Shown: piece by piece, positions 47,210-59,894 of the stretch
How positions within the stretch are numbered: the stretch's first letter is position 1
Layout: each line of letters opens with the position of its first letter
Source: Porodaedalea pini
Lineage: Eukaryota > Basidiomycota > Agaricomycetes > Hymenochaetales > Hymenochaetaceae
Direction of reading: 5' to 3'
DNA: 64,000 nucleotides
NCBI GenBank assembly: GCA_002794775.1
Contig: NBAY01000002.1
Span: 1,550,001 to 1,614,000, forward strand
The notes under the pieces: generated by a model
The model's input: only the letters and a program-made list of their open reading frames with translations
What the model was told of the DNA's origin: nothing
The model's database searches: none
Program-made: the position numbers and the translations under genes

Positions 47210-50200
47210 ATGGCGACTCACTCTCAGACGCACTCTGCACCCCCTTCGTCGTCCTTCTTTGCTCAGCCTCTCGCATCTTACTCACGTTCGAATCCAATCG
47301 ACCTCACACTCGACGACGAGCCTCAAGAGCGCCCAAGGCAGATAAAGAGGCCTCGTATTGACCTTGACATGAGTGACACTCCATCATCGAACGCGTCGAC
47401 GCCGCCTCTTCGATCTCCGTCGCCTTCCTTACCTTCCCGGACTACGTATTCAATGCATCCACCCAGTCTCAACCTGCAAACCTCTCCCCTTGACTATCCT
47501 CCTCGCGTTGTGCAAACCCAAGGCACATATAGACCTCACTTCTCAGGTCCTTCAGACTCGTCAGCCTTTTTCCCGAATCGGAATGTACAACCGACCAATA
47601 TGCATTCGCCGTCTGTGACCGGCATGTTCCTTAGTAATGGCTCGCAGCAGCTGCAGCAGAAACAGAGTCAGCACCAGTACCAGCAGCCTACCAATCAGAT
47701 CATTGATCTTACCTCCTCGCCTTCTCCGCCACCGTCAAACTCGTTCATGCCGCAGCTTCCTCAGGAGCCTCAAAGAACGGTGCCTCCGCCTGGAATGCTC
47801 AATGTGCCACCTAAGACCCCCGTCTGCATAGGACAATTGACGGTCACTGCGCTCGTTTTATATCCTATATCTTATTTGCAACCTCAAGTTCCCTTCTCAG
47901 AGAACATACCAGAAGCAGATTGGGCGTCTGTTCGTCTGCAACATGATCCTACTGCTAAACAGCGCAGTCCGAATGCTGAGGAAACTATACACATTAAGAC
48001 GCCTGCTACTAAGAGCGTGGCGGGAGAGATCCTGGCCGGGGAGAATTTCGGGGTGGTTGAGCAGAAGGTGGCTACGGTGCTAGGCCCTATGCTAGGAAAG
48101 GGGCTCATTAGGATAGATGCGAAAGTTAGAAGGGGTGTTCCAAATGTAGGTCACTGAAACTTTGCACATGTACTACCAAGCTCATTGAATGCTGTCGCAG
48201 CTCCCTATTTTACCATTGCAGATGCTAGTTCACACTCCAAACGGCAATATACCCATTGTCGCGCGTTATCTGCAGCAATCTGGACTGCTTCTCGACCATC
48301 CTTCAAGCATTTGGGACCCGGTTCGTCTCCAACAATTCTTATACTTGAACCCGCATAATCCTCCTCCTGGAGGTCACGCGCGTAACTTCAACATCGGATC
48401 ATCAAGGCTAGGACAATCAGGGTCAGGAGGTAGTAGATGGAACAGTCCCGCTGTTGCAGGCAAGAGCGTGGAAGTGCAAAGGAGTCAGGTGGACGAAGTA
48501 TTCAAGAACATGAGGAGTGGAGATGACCTGGAAGAGACTGAGCCTGGTGCGTTACGTATAGTCATATCGTACCTTCATATCATCGACTAAAAAATAATAC
48601 TCTTGCAAGGCCCGGACATTGCGACGAAACTATATCCACATCAGAAAAAGGCGTTGACTTTTCTCCTTGAACGGGAGAGAGAAATTCCGGGACCGGGAGG
48701 GAAATCGTCTTCGCTGTGGCAACCTCAGACAAATTCGCATTTCTCGTCTAAATCCTGGGTTAACCTGGTCACTCGAAAGGAAGTATCTACGCAGCCCATT
48801 GAATGCAAGGGTGCTCTGCTTGCTGATGATGTACGTTCGTTCGTCTACATAATCTTAATGATGCTGAACCGTTTTTAGATGGGATTGGGAAAGACGATCA
48901 CCTGCGTCTCTTTAATTGCTGTTACTCTGTCTGCTGCTCGTGAATTTGCACAACAGCCTTTACCGCGAACTCCTAGACCTCCTCTTGACCAACGAAACTC
49001 AGATCCCTCACTTTCTGCTTCCCATTTCTCAGGAAGCGTCTGGGGAATGCCTGATATTTCTACACCAGTCGAGGCGACTTCTGCGAAGAAGAGGGCGCAG
49101 GCTCAGAAAGAGCAGGATAGATTTGAGGCCTTGTATGCAAGAGCTCGCAGAATCAAGATCAGGAGCAGGGCAACCCTTATCGTTTGTCCTTTGTCCACTG
49201 TTGTCAACTGGGAGGACCAATTTAGAGAGCATTGGGCGGGGGAAGTGCAAGTCATAGGTGGTGCAGGTACAAGCTGCACTTCAACGAATACTCTAGCCCA
49301 GATAGCACCGGGACTAACGTTTGGTGCTTCGCCGCCTTACGAGTTCGCTTCCCAAGGGGATGGTGAAGAGAGTTCTGGCGGCGGAAATGACACGCAAGCC
49401 GCGTCTTCTAACATGCCGTCTGTTATTGATAGATACAAGCGAGGAACACCTCTAAAGGTCTATATCTATCATGGGAATGCTCGTCGTCCTGATCCGAAGT
49501 TCCTTGCCGATTTCGACGCGGTCATCACGACTTATGCGACCCTGGCATCGGAATTTTCAAAGCAGACGAAAAGTATTTCCATTCAGGATGGCGAAGACGA
49601 CGAGACAGAGAGCGGAGACGGCGCCAACGACGCTTCTTTGATGGAGGTCGATGAAAGCGGAAACCAGGTCATCCAGATTCCAAAGGCCAAAGAAAAGAAA
49701 GGCCTGAAAAGAAAGAAACAGGCGGGTTTGTTTTCTGGCGTAGTGGAAGCATCGAGCGCTCTGCAGAGCATTCATTGGTTCAGAGTCGTCCTCGATGAAG
49801 CACAGTAAGCACCCACACTCTGATTTTTCTTTTCTTTTCGTAGTCCTTCTAACTTTGGCACCAGTTCGATAAAGGAGACCACAACCGTCGCCAGTCGTGC
49901 GTCTTGCGACTTGGAGGCTGATCGCCGGCTATGCCTTACCGGAACCCCCGTACAGAACAAGCTCGACGATGTCTATGCGCTGATCAAATTTCTTCGTCTT
50001 AATCCCTTTGAAGACAAGAATGTATGGCAGGAATTTATCGGGGTTCCAGTCAAGTTTGGCCAGCCGATCGGTGTCGCACGTTTGCAGACAGTGATGAAGT
50101 CCATTACTCTTCGCCGAACTAAGGAATCAAAGGCAGAAAACGGGCAATCCATTCTATCTCTTCCACCACGACGCGATGAACTACGTCTTCTCAAGTTTGA

Positions 50201-51707
50201 CGAAAAGGAGCAACGAATTTACGATGGGTTTTTCAAGGAGTCGAAGGATGAGTTCAAAGAGCTTTCTCACAAGAATGAAGTCATGAAGAACTACGTCGGT
50301 ATACTGCAGAAAATTTTACGTCTTCGTCAAATATGTGATCATTTCGAGCTCGTCGATGGTAAGGACACTATAGACTCCGAAAACAACTATGAGGATATAG
50401 TGGACGCTATCGCGAGAGAAGGCATTAATGTTGCACGTGCTAGCGCTGTCTTCAGCATTATCCGTGACTCTGGCACTGCTCAATGCGTAGAGTGTGGCTG
50501 CGAGCTTGGGACGCCTGCGGATATCGCGCAGGTTGGATTGGACGCGGAAACTCCTGCTCCAAGCAAAAGGGGACGGAAGTCCAAAACCTCCTCTCGAGTG
50601 CCGACTCGACAAAGCAGCCCTGTTGTTTATCGCCCAATCTTATCTCGTTGTCAACATCTGTTCTGCATCGGCTGTTTTCAAAGCAGCATATTTCCTCACT
50701 GGCCAAATGTACCGGATGATTCTCCTCACTCATGCTCGGCTTGCCAGACTGCTTTGAGGCCGTCAGACGCGGTGGAAGTCAGTCCTGACTGTACATTAGG
50801 GGATTTATCGACGAAGAAGAAGGCGACGAAGAAGGAGAAGCGACAGAAGGGAGTAAATCTCGAGACCTTCCACCCATCGACGAAGGTCAAGGCTTTGCTT
50901 GGAGACTTGGTCACGTTTTCACGTATGAACCCGTACTCCGCCAATTTCGATCCGGCTTCGATAGAGATCCAGATGGTCGATGAGAAAGGCAATGATATAG
51001 ACGACAACATCGTAAAGACCGTCGTTTTGTAAGTCTGCTTTAAAAGCACGCAGAGTATTGATATTAATTTTGCTTTCCTTCCTTCTCTCGTCAGCTCGCA
51101 GTGGACGACTATGTTAGACAAGTATGACTTATATTTCATGTGTTACTTTCATCGTTCTGACGGGCTTTTTAGGGTCGAAGATGCTTTGGAGGCTGCCGGA
51201 ATTCGATATGATCGTCTTGATGGCACAATGAAACGGGACGATCGTACGCGAGCCATGGACGCCCTGAAGAATGACCCTGGTTGTGAAGTTCTGCTGGTCA
51301 GTTTGAAGGCGGGTGGTGTTGGTCTGAACCTCACTGCTGCTCAGCGCGTCTATCTGATGGATCCATACTGGTATGAGACTTGATACTTGATATCTCTGAT
51401 TAGACTGCTCACGATCACAACTCGCATAGGAACCCGGCTGTGGAGAATCAGGCAGTTGATCGCATCGTAAGTTGTCCTATACCGATTTATCACCGCAACC
51501 ACTAAATCAACTCGAACCCAGCACCGACTTGGTCAGAAGCGGCCGGTAACGACAGTTAAATTAATCATTGAGAATACGATTGAGGCGCGACTGCTCGAAG
51601 TTCAGCGGAAGAAAACCGAACTTGCGAACATGACGCTTGGGTCTCATCTCAGCAAGGCAGAAGTCCAACAACGACGCATGGAGGAGCTCAACCAGCTCTT
51701 CCATTGA
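47210..51707 (+). CDS. SNF2-RING helicase-like ATPase of the RAD5/HLTF/ULS1 type
   Basis: Nuclear DNA-dependent ATPase with an embedded RING finger. The start MATHSQTHSAPPSSSFFAQP leads a Pro/Gln-rich disordered N-terminus that has SUMO-interaction-like stretches (NPIDLTLDDEP, IIDLTSSPSP). The SNF2 core has KLYPHQKKALTFLLERE, ADDMGLGKTI (Walker A, split by an intron), TLIVCPLSTVVNWEDQ, VVLDEAHSIKE (DEAH, split by an intron) and CLTGTPVQNKLDDVYALIKF. A long insertion holds a RING with C-x2-C...CQHLFCIGC...CSACQ (about 50487-50746). The helicase C-lobe has RYDRLDGTMKRDDRT, VSLKAGGVGLNLT and VDRIHRLGQKRPV. The end is EELNQLFH. By family it acts in template switching, SUMO-targeted ubiquitin ligation or transcription. 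No lesion was seen. Confidence 0.85.
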
Positions 51708-52047
51708 TAGACCGTGTTTTATTACTGTATTAAGATTTCCACTTTTGGTCTGTATCGCTATCATCAGCTACTTCGCAGTTGCTTTGGTTTCAGTTCTAAG
51801 CACAATTCCTACTTTCTCCAGTCGGCGTAAACCGGCCTTCGCGCAACAGTGTCATGTTTATTCGCTATGCTTTAAGATAATCCACCATCATCCCCTTGTA
51901 CTCCATCATTATAATTCGCGCCTTTTTATTTATTATTTCTATATTGTTCGCAAGTGGCTGGTGTAAAGAACGTAATGCGTTGTGTCGGAAGAGTTTAGAG
52001 ATGCAATTTCACCATATCGTTCATTATGCATGACGAGATTGTCAAAT
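51708..52047. other. Intergenic region between convergent genes
   Basis: 340 bp, AT-rich, tail-to-tail. Nothing beyond 3' flanks was seen. Confidence 0.4.
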
Positions 52048-53261
52048 TCAAGTCGTAAGACTGAAAACATCATCACGCAACCACTTCAAAGACTGTTCGC
52101 CAAGCTCCTTCCCATGGTCTAAAAGCGCATGATTAGGAGAGCATTAACCTACAAGCAACTACTCAATCAAGAAACGCACTGATGCAATATGCATGAGGGA
52201 TCCCGTGTCTCCCATGAATAACGCGAACTGAATGTGGCTCGTCGCTCATCTGCTGTAGAATGGTTTCCTTGTTCGTTCCAACCCAGTCATCCTTTTCAGC
52301 GAGAAAGAAGTAAAGTTTGGGCTTGACTTTGTCGAGAAGTGCTGTATCGAGGTCCTTTATGATTACCATCTCCTCATGAGCCATCATCAATGAGGCTAAT
52401 ATTGCTGGCGGAGATTTGAGAAACGACCAGAGTACTTCAATCTGGTCAGCCGGCCAGCCTCTGAAAAGCAGCGACAACGCTCGTCTCGGAACGAGGCGAA
52501 GGAGCCTCGATATATTTGCTAAGATGCGTGGAACAGGCCCACTAAACAGCCACTGTGCTCAATAAGATCTTTGATCTTCCTTAGAGAAGTTCCTCGTAAC
52601 CTACAGATAGCCTGTTCCCATTTGGAGTACGCGCGATATGCACAATAGTAGGAAAGAGAAGGAACGCGGCCGTTATTTGATCTGAGCATTCTCTGAGAGT
52701 CTGGAGAGCGGCTGAGCCAGCGGAAAAAGCAATGTACGTTGACATTATGCACCGGCATCTGCCACTCACCTCGAATACTATCCAAGAGCCAACACTATGG
52801 CCAGCAAGTACAATTCTGGTGGCAGAACCAAACGCGACCATAACTGTGTCGATAACCTCGATGATGCCTTCAATTTGTGCTTCAAGACCAGAGAAGGCCA
52901 ATGGAACAGCAGCGACGCGAGGAGAATGTCCCAGGAGCGAGTGGGCCAGGATCGCGAAGGAGTCTGGAGCCGACTCGAAGACGTACGAGAGATATGAGTC
53001 ATAGAAATCAGCCAGGCCAGGGTTGCCTGTAGCATTGTAGCTTTTATTTCAATTATGCGGCTTGTACAGGGAGGAGGAATACAAGTCACCCGGGACAAAT
53101 AACAGCACTGTACTCGGGCTAGCGCTGGTGCTTTTGCATGGCCACCACAAACAGTGAGCCTCGCTTCCCCCAAGCTTTTGAGAATGGGTGTACGCAGCAA
53201 TGAAAGGGGCTTTCGTGCAAGAGCTAGATTCTGATGTTAATCTTAGGAATGGTGGTAACAT
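52048..53261 (-). CDS. Lipid droplet-associated hydrolase (LDAH-type alpha/beta hydrolase)
   Basis: The start is MLPPFLRLTSESSSCTKAPF (53261). The first exon ends LLFVPG and the next begins NPGLADFYDSYLSYVFESA, the characteristic G-N-P-G-x-x-x-F-Y lead of the LIDHydrolase family. The nucleophile elbow is AGHSVGSW (Ser nucleophile). Later conserved parts include AAFLLFPTIVHIARTPNG, EVLWSFLKSPPAILAS, KLYFFLAEKDDWVG (acid region) and HGIPHAYCI (His). The last exon reads HGKELGEQSLKWLRDD and ends FSLTT with TGA at 52048-52050. Several introns of about 50-60 nt. Family members bind lipid droplets and are proposed to act on sterol esters or other lipids. It is divergent from the SEC8 gene, only 85 bp apart, so the promoter is shared. 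Confidence 0.82.
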
Positions 53262-53346
53262 CGCGGTAGCTTGGCAGGTAGTGATTTGAGTTTTGGCAAC
53301 AGTCGCGTTTGTGCAGCACACGCATACAGATCGCGCTCAGACTCTC

Positions 53347-56300
53347 ATGTCGAGGCAACAGCCCTTTCCGACTTCGAGGAGAGCAAACAATCCGCCGCCG
53401 GTTGCTTACGATGGCCGCCTCGATAGTACCATGCCTCTTTCTGTTAGCCGCCAGCCTTCACGCCCGGTGACACCAAGCTCGTCAACAGGCTCCGGGACGG
53501 CTCGCGCGTCACCCGCGCGTCCGGCACGTTCTGAACGTCGCCCAAGGCATGCTTCACAGTACTCTGTCAGCTCAATTTCTTCTCGTGACATGACTTTCGA
53601 TGGTGCAAGCTATATGTCCTACGACACAGCTGGCCCGTCAAGGTCTCAGGAGACTGTTACAGATGGAGGTTACGAAGACCCACAGACGTCCCCAGTCGCA
53701 CTCAAAGCGGTTCTCAATGCCTTCCAGCAGGCCGGTGCTCAGCGGAAGCGTGCCATGACCAACGGAACGATTGAACGAGAAAAAGAGCGAGAACGAGAAT
53801 TAGAGGAGGAAGCCCAGCGCCAGAGGCGGATCCGAGACAAGGTCCCTGGTCGGCGAGTCAATGGGAAGGCTAAAGCAGTAGGGAACATTGATTGTAAGTG
53901 TGAGATTTCCTGCGCACGCAACTTTTTTGACGCATCCACTACAGCTGTATTGGACCGCATTGAGGATGACTGGGCATTTGTTGTTGATTCAGATGTATGT
54001 TTGCACAGTCTAGTATTCTTAACGTGTGTCTCACGACCTTTTAGTTCAATCCAGTGGACCTAGCATTGCAACTCCTTGAGAGCTCGTCATCTGGAAAGGA
54101 TATGGACTCTTTTCGACAGACTAAATTCATGTTATCCAAGGCATTGAAGGGATCGGTCGACAGTAAGCTTCTGGTACACGAGGATATCATGTATGTTCGG
54201 CTAACTCTAGGCTGCAGAACACTACCAGGCGTTTGCAGCAGCACTTCCACACCATGCATTTGTTCTCAGTCACTTGGAGGCCACACAAACACAAGTTTTT
54301 GAAGCTCGTACAGCCTTGCAAGAGGCAAAAGACGCGTTAGGGACCAAGCGATCTGACTTGGTTCAACTTTCGGTTCGTGGCCAGACTATTGAAGAGATGT
54401 TGGGCCTATTGGATGAGATGTAGGTTGCGGACCCGTTACCGTTTGGCTTTGTTAAGCTTTTTTTTGTCGGCAGTGAACATCTAAAATCGATACCCGACTC
54501 CTTGGAGTCATTGATGTCAGAAAAGCGTCTACTACAGGCAGCAGGTCTGCTCGTACGGAGTCTCAGGACCATCAGAAAACCTGAAATGCTCGAGATAGGC
54601 GCGGTTTCTGACCTTCGTTCTTATCTTATCAGTCAGGAGACTGTAAGCTCTCTCAGACGTTTCCTATTGCCCTGCTGTATCCTGATTGACTTTTCCCTAG
54701 TCTTTGCGAGACATCTTAATTGACGAGCTGCACAGTCATTTATTCCTGAAATCATTTTGGTGTGAGAGTCGCTGGGCCGCTTACACTCCAAACCGAGAAA
54801 CCTGTACGTAGTGGTCGATTCATCTATCACTAGCTGAAAAGTGAAAGATCTGTTGTTTAGTGCCCGACGTCGAATACGATAAGGAAGTGCCTTCTAATAC
54901 GGAACAGAGCCCGTCACTATCAAGTTCATCATGTCCTCCACGTCTCAAGAAGTTTCTCAACGATCTCGCAACGAAACCGAATGACCCTCCCCTCGACCTT
55001 AATGAAACTGGAATAAAATCAAGCTCCGTTCAAGCTCGCTCATTCTCCGTAGCGTCGTTCTCGAGCTTCATGAATCACGAGCACGCTTACAACCCTGAAA
55101 GAGACTCATTTGGCTATCTGGAAACGCTTCTGGAATCTTTAGCAGTACTGGGAAAATTAGGCAGTGCCCTGGATGTCGTCAGCCAAAGACTGCCTACTGA
55201 GATATACTCTCTAGTAGATCAGACTATTGATGAAGTGCACGAAAGGGCTGAATTAGGTCAACGTTCAACGTTCTATGCATCGAGCATCCAGGGACGCCCG
55301 TCGAGCGTCTACGTTTTCGCGAGTGAAGATGGAACGGCGGACATGTCGTCTTCGGTGGCGGCGTCGTCTCTGCGTCTTGCAGCGTTGGAATCCATGGAGA
55401 AACAGGCTGATCATGAGATCCTTAGAGACCTTTTCTGGACACTGTATTCCAAGCTCGACGCTGTGACACAAGGACTACGGGTTGTTTATGAAGTTTCTAA
55501 TCGCATCGGCTCTGTAAGTGAACATACGTATTGCACAGTGTCTCATTTAGCGTCGAAATTGACTTGCTATTTTCTAGCGCCGGGACTTCAAAGATTCTTC
55601 CGGAGCCAAGCCGGGAAACCTCTTTCCGCTGGCTGAAATATGGTTACCAATACAGGGTGAAGTGAGTAAAATGAGAAGTTCTTCTCTCTAGCAAAGACTG
55701 ACTATATGCAGGTTCGGACTCTTTTGAATGACTATCTCAGCGACGAGGAAAAAGGAATGACTGCAGGACGCAATCCGATTTCTTCCATTAACGAAATACT
55801 GAGGGAGTCTAAATTCTATCGCGATCGTGGCAAGGTATACAATTCATAGCTGTATTTCGATGGCTTTTCTGATCGGTTTTCTGTCCTTCAGCAAGTATTT
55901 CGATTTGCAGACACCGATGCCAAGACAACGGGTAAATCACTTCGTGTACATGAGGATGAACTCAACCACATTCTGCGGGATACCGTTCCCGGCCTTGTTC
56001 AGGGCGCTTTGGAGACTGCAGTTCAAACTATGCTGTCGCATCTTGGCACCGACGATCGCTTACTAGGGGCTGAACACCATCGCCTTCTTATTCGATCCGA
56101 TGCTTTCCATGTCAGCGTGCTTTTTCAGCCTACTCTAGCTTTCTTGAACCGCGTAACGGACGTACTGCCTTCTGGACTGGAATCAACAAGAGCATCTACG
56201 GAACTGTTGGATGATTTTGTTCTCAACGTGTATCTTCCGCAACTGGAAGAAAAATCATCTCTGCTTTTTCACAATATTGTGACTGGGCATGATGCATTCT

Positions 56301-57923
56301 TGGTTGACCCAGCTTCACTGAAACTTTCGCCGGAGCCTCTTCTGAAGGTACGGTCACATCGTTGTCTTTTTACGCGCGGATCTCATGCCCGACACAGGCC
56401 TGTACACAGCTGATGGCTTTGGTCAACTCCCTTTGCGCCATGCTTCGGACGACGCCTTTCCACCGAGAAAATTACTCTCGACTGATTCTGAGCGTCATCA
56501 TCCAGTTTTATCAGCGATGTAGTGATCGCTTCCAGGATGTTGTGTCACGCAATAGTCTTGATCTGACAGATACGCGCCTCTTGGTATCTGCGCGTTGGGC
56601 TCAACGAGAAAATCTTGTCGTCTGCCTCAGTAGCCTGATGAAAAACGTGTGTGAAGCTTCAGTACATTGCTGATTTACTGAGAATCCTGATGTGTCCTTT
56701 CCTGAATTTCCGAAGCAGAAGGATGAGGAGCACAGGGCTCAAATATGTAAACAAGAAACGCGAATTGAATTGGGAATTCTGGAGAATTCGGACATCGCTC
56801 GGGAGGATCTTCTGGGATCTGTACATGATCTCTCTTTCCTCAGCAGTCTTTATCACAGCATCGTTAGTACAGCATACTTTCCTCTCACTGTCATTCACTA
56901 ACACACTTATCCGCAGACATGGTTTGTTGAGCAGCTCCGAAGCTTGAGGTCCTCTTCGGATGACGAGGTCAAATCACCGGGTTCCATTTCGTCTCCAGTG
57001 TTTCCTCTGTTACCATCAGTTTCGGATAACAGGCAGTTACAACTACCTTTATCCCGTGATATGGCGGAGTGCGTGTTCTCTGTGCTTCACCGCGGTCGTT
57101 CCTCCACTGACAATCAATGCGCTCCAGTCGGTTTGGTTCTCTTATCCTGACGTATGAACAACTTGCGCAAGTAATACTCTTTACCATTCGCATCGATATT
57201 CGGTGTCGAGCTATATACTTCTTGACTTCTGCTATGCGGCACGTAAGTTGTTTTGTATTGTTGGTGTTTCATCCGCTGACACCTTATGAAGGGGAACTAC
57301 CGGATTGACCAAGAGGACAGCGAACCTGATCCTCATATTATTGATCTGAATAGTGAACTGGGTCAAGCCGATGAATGCCTTTCTACGACTTTGCCTGAGA
57401 AAGAAAGACTGTAAGTGAGCTTATCCGGCATAAACCTCAAAGTCTGAAACAATCTGCATAGGTTCGTTTTCGAGGGCCTTGAGACTCTTATGGAAGAGCT
57501 CCTGATCTCAAATGCTCGTTATATATGCTTCGCAAACATACACGGCATAAGAAAAATTCTCAGAAATGTCATCGCCGTTAGACAGAACGTTAAGACGCTG
57601 TCAAGCTGGTGTCCGAACTCCGACTTCGAGCGTGCCAGAGAGTTCTACGGACTATTTTCTCTCGGACCACAGGTATGTGACGAGTGGCCACTTTCTGTGC
57701 ATAACAGCTCATCATTGATACCCAGGCTCTCTTGGACAATATCAAAAAAGAGAAGAAGTTCGCGTTCGAGGAGTATCAGGCAATGCTCAACTTACAATGT
57801 GGAGTAGACCAGACTAAGGGCCAAGTCGGTGTCAATCAAGCCTCGGACCGCAACTACAGCATGTATGTTATCGAATTGCATGGCCTCGAACTGGAGCATT
57901 CGAGTACAGATCCAGGTCCTTAA
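53347..57923 (+). CDS. SEC8: Exocyst complex component Sec8
   Basis: Subunit of the exocyst that tethers secretory vesicles at growth sites. The start is MSRQQPFPTSRRANNPPPVA; a disordered N-terminus precedes a charged helix (EREKERERELEEEAQRQRR). The Sec8 N-domain reads VLDRIEDDWAFVVDSDFNPV, DLALQLLESSSSGKDMDSF and TKFMLSKALKGSVD, followed by HYQAFAAALPHHAFVLSHLE. Downstream rod-like helices include LRDILIDELHSHLFLKS, TLRALNDY-type regions, and LNLQCGVD near the C-terminus, ending SSTDPGP. Roughly 17 short introns. Near 56647-56685 the frame passes a TGA and resumes at NPDVSFPEFPKQKDEE; a 36-nt intron (56649-56684) in the same frame explains this, though it is unusually short and ends in GAG. 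Otherwise intact. Confidence 0.85.
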
Positions 57924-58030
57924 TGTGGCCCTTTCCTCGTCGAATATTCATTTCGGACTACTTCTTACATACTACTCTTCCTGATACCAACCGGATCTCT
58001 GTTCCACCGCATTATTATTGAGATATTACA

Positions 58031-59316
58031 TTAGTTGTTCCGTAACTTATTATTGTTCCTCATGGACTTTTGTTGTTCGTCTATTTCCCAGGCGCGGCGT
58101 ATCCATGCCATGTTTTTCTCGTCGATTGGAGCTAGACGGGCAGTCGTGTAGCGTAGATTAGAGGTTGGTTGCCCCGCTAAGGTGACCTCATACGCCCCAG
58201 ATTTCTGTGAGTTGCTCTCTGGCGTCGGCGTCCTTTGACAGAACGTCAACAAGGGAAGCTTCCCAAGGAGGATTTGATGACTTCTCCGAAGCAACCTCGT
58301 AGGCAATGCGGGGACGGTCAAATCGTCAGCAGAATTATCTTGAATATTAGTTTCAGGATGACTCTTCAAGGCCTCCCGCTCCCGTCGTGTCCTGGGGGGT
58401 CGATTGAGGTCGCCTGACATGTTCTTCAATGACTCCAGCAGACCAGAGTCCTGGAATCCACCGTTTATCAAACCAAGATCTCGCATTGTCTGGCTTCGTT
58501 CGGCCTCCGAAAGAGCAGTTACGATGCCTGTTCCTCTGTCCACATTCACAACTGACACCTGCATTGGTGGGTACAGCTTTCTAGATTCTTTCGTGAAAAA
58601 GCGCCATCGAGCGTTCACCTCGCGGCGCTTGCTCAAAGGGCCAAGGAGACGCGCTTCCTCGGATGTAGGATCTACGCGGGGTGGAAGAGAAGGAGGTGTC
58701 TTCAGATGCTCGGCCTTGATGGCCTTTTTTACTGTGCGGGACACTGGAGAAGTCAGGAGTGCTGCTATTTCCCGTGTGTAGACCGGAGGTCGCGATTTTT
58801 CAACGCCAGGGATGATCGGCGGCACCTCGACTGTCGAAGTGCGCAGAAAAGGCTTGCGTGCATTTCAGCTTGCAGTTATCTCGCGCTGCCCAAGAACGCG
58901 GCTCACCTCTATAAGTTCCCTTCTGAGTTTGCCGACTCGTCCGTAGGCTAGATCTAGGAGTCGCGCGAGAGCCTTTCTGTCACCCTCATTAGCAGCTCTG
59001 AGCTTTCTGATTTCCTAGATATGCTTGTAAAAATGGAAGATACATTGCATATAGCTTTCTTACGCACACGTTCCAATCTTTCCAGCTTCGCATTTGAGGG
59101 CTCCCTGGCACGTGCGATTGAGCGAGTAGCTGAAGCAACATCGTCACGAAACTTGAAGCGAAAGAAAGCCCTGTCGCAAAAAAAGGGTGGTGAGTGAGTA
59201 TCACAGAAGTCCTGGAAGCACGCGGACCGAAGATAACCGTAAGGTAGTTTGTTTGCTTCACGTAAAAGGGATCTGTAGAAGGATGGGGCCTTGCCAGTTG
59301 ATATGGAGGACGACAT
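58031..59316 (-). CDS. LYR-motif (Complex1_LYR) mitochondrial protein
   Basis: Exons 59316-59228, 59170-59068, 59014-58907 and 58852-58031 join in phase for 373 aa. The start MSSSISTGKAPSFYRSLLRE holds an L-Y-R-like motif at FYRSLLREANKLP, then GYLRAFFRFKFRDDVASA; this helical pattern is shared by LYRM proteins that bind acyl carrier protein. It continues EIRKLRAANEGDRKALARLL and DLAYGRVGKLRRELIE. The C-terminal extension is conserved among mushroom homologues as I recall it: VPPIIPGVEKSRPPVYT and LLGPLSKRREVNARWRFF. LYRM proteins act in Fe-S cluster or respiratory complex assembly; the client here is unknown. Copy 2 of the dispersed repeat starts 72 bp upstream of the ATG. Confidence 0.8.
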
Positions 59317-59387
59317 GGCGTAGACTCAGTTGGAAGCCTCGGATCGCCGCGTTTCTCATAATTTTTTTTTACCAGTTGCACACCTCC

Positions 59388-59894
59388 TACCTCCATCATC
59401 CCCATCGTGGGAAAGTTGAGCTGAGACCTTGCCCCGTCAACGACGCTCGATCCCTCTATGCATCGTCGTAGAACTCTTCTCCGTTTTAATCATGTACTCG
59501 ACTGCATTCTTTCAATGGTCTTGTCTCTCAGATCATCATTGTCGATGCCTCTGTGCCGACCTCTCACTTTTTATTGCCCCCCCACCCTGTAGTCGCCGCC
59601 ATAAGTGCCACAGGTCGGGTCACCCCTCATTGTTGCCGCCCACGCCTCCTGCCATGGTTGACAACTCTGATTCCATCATCCACAAATGCCTGCTTGATGC
59701 AGCAGCGCGCGCTTACACGGGCTCCACACCATCCTCACCCGCATCATCCGTCAAGATCATCACTACCCTGGCTCAACACTCAGCATCCGGGGGCTCCAAC
59801 CCTCATTACCCATTTTTCAACCCCCGTTTTGTGGGGTATCACACACCACCTTCACCAATTCCTGGCAAACCGTCAGACATTGGATTTACACCTC
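59388..59894 (+). repeat. Dispersed repeat, copy 2, truncated by the adjoining inverted repeat
   Basis: The left end (cctacctccatcatcccc) matches 24575. The shared ORF starts at 59654 after cctcctgccatgg: MVDNSDSIIHKCLLDAAARA, then PSSPASSVKIITTLAQHSA, PRFVGYHTPPSPIPGKPSD. Conserved blocks with copy 1 are ASSVxIIT and FVGxHTPP. The match ends about where the long inverted repeat begins (59895), which suggests a nested insertion. Confidence 0.6.
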
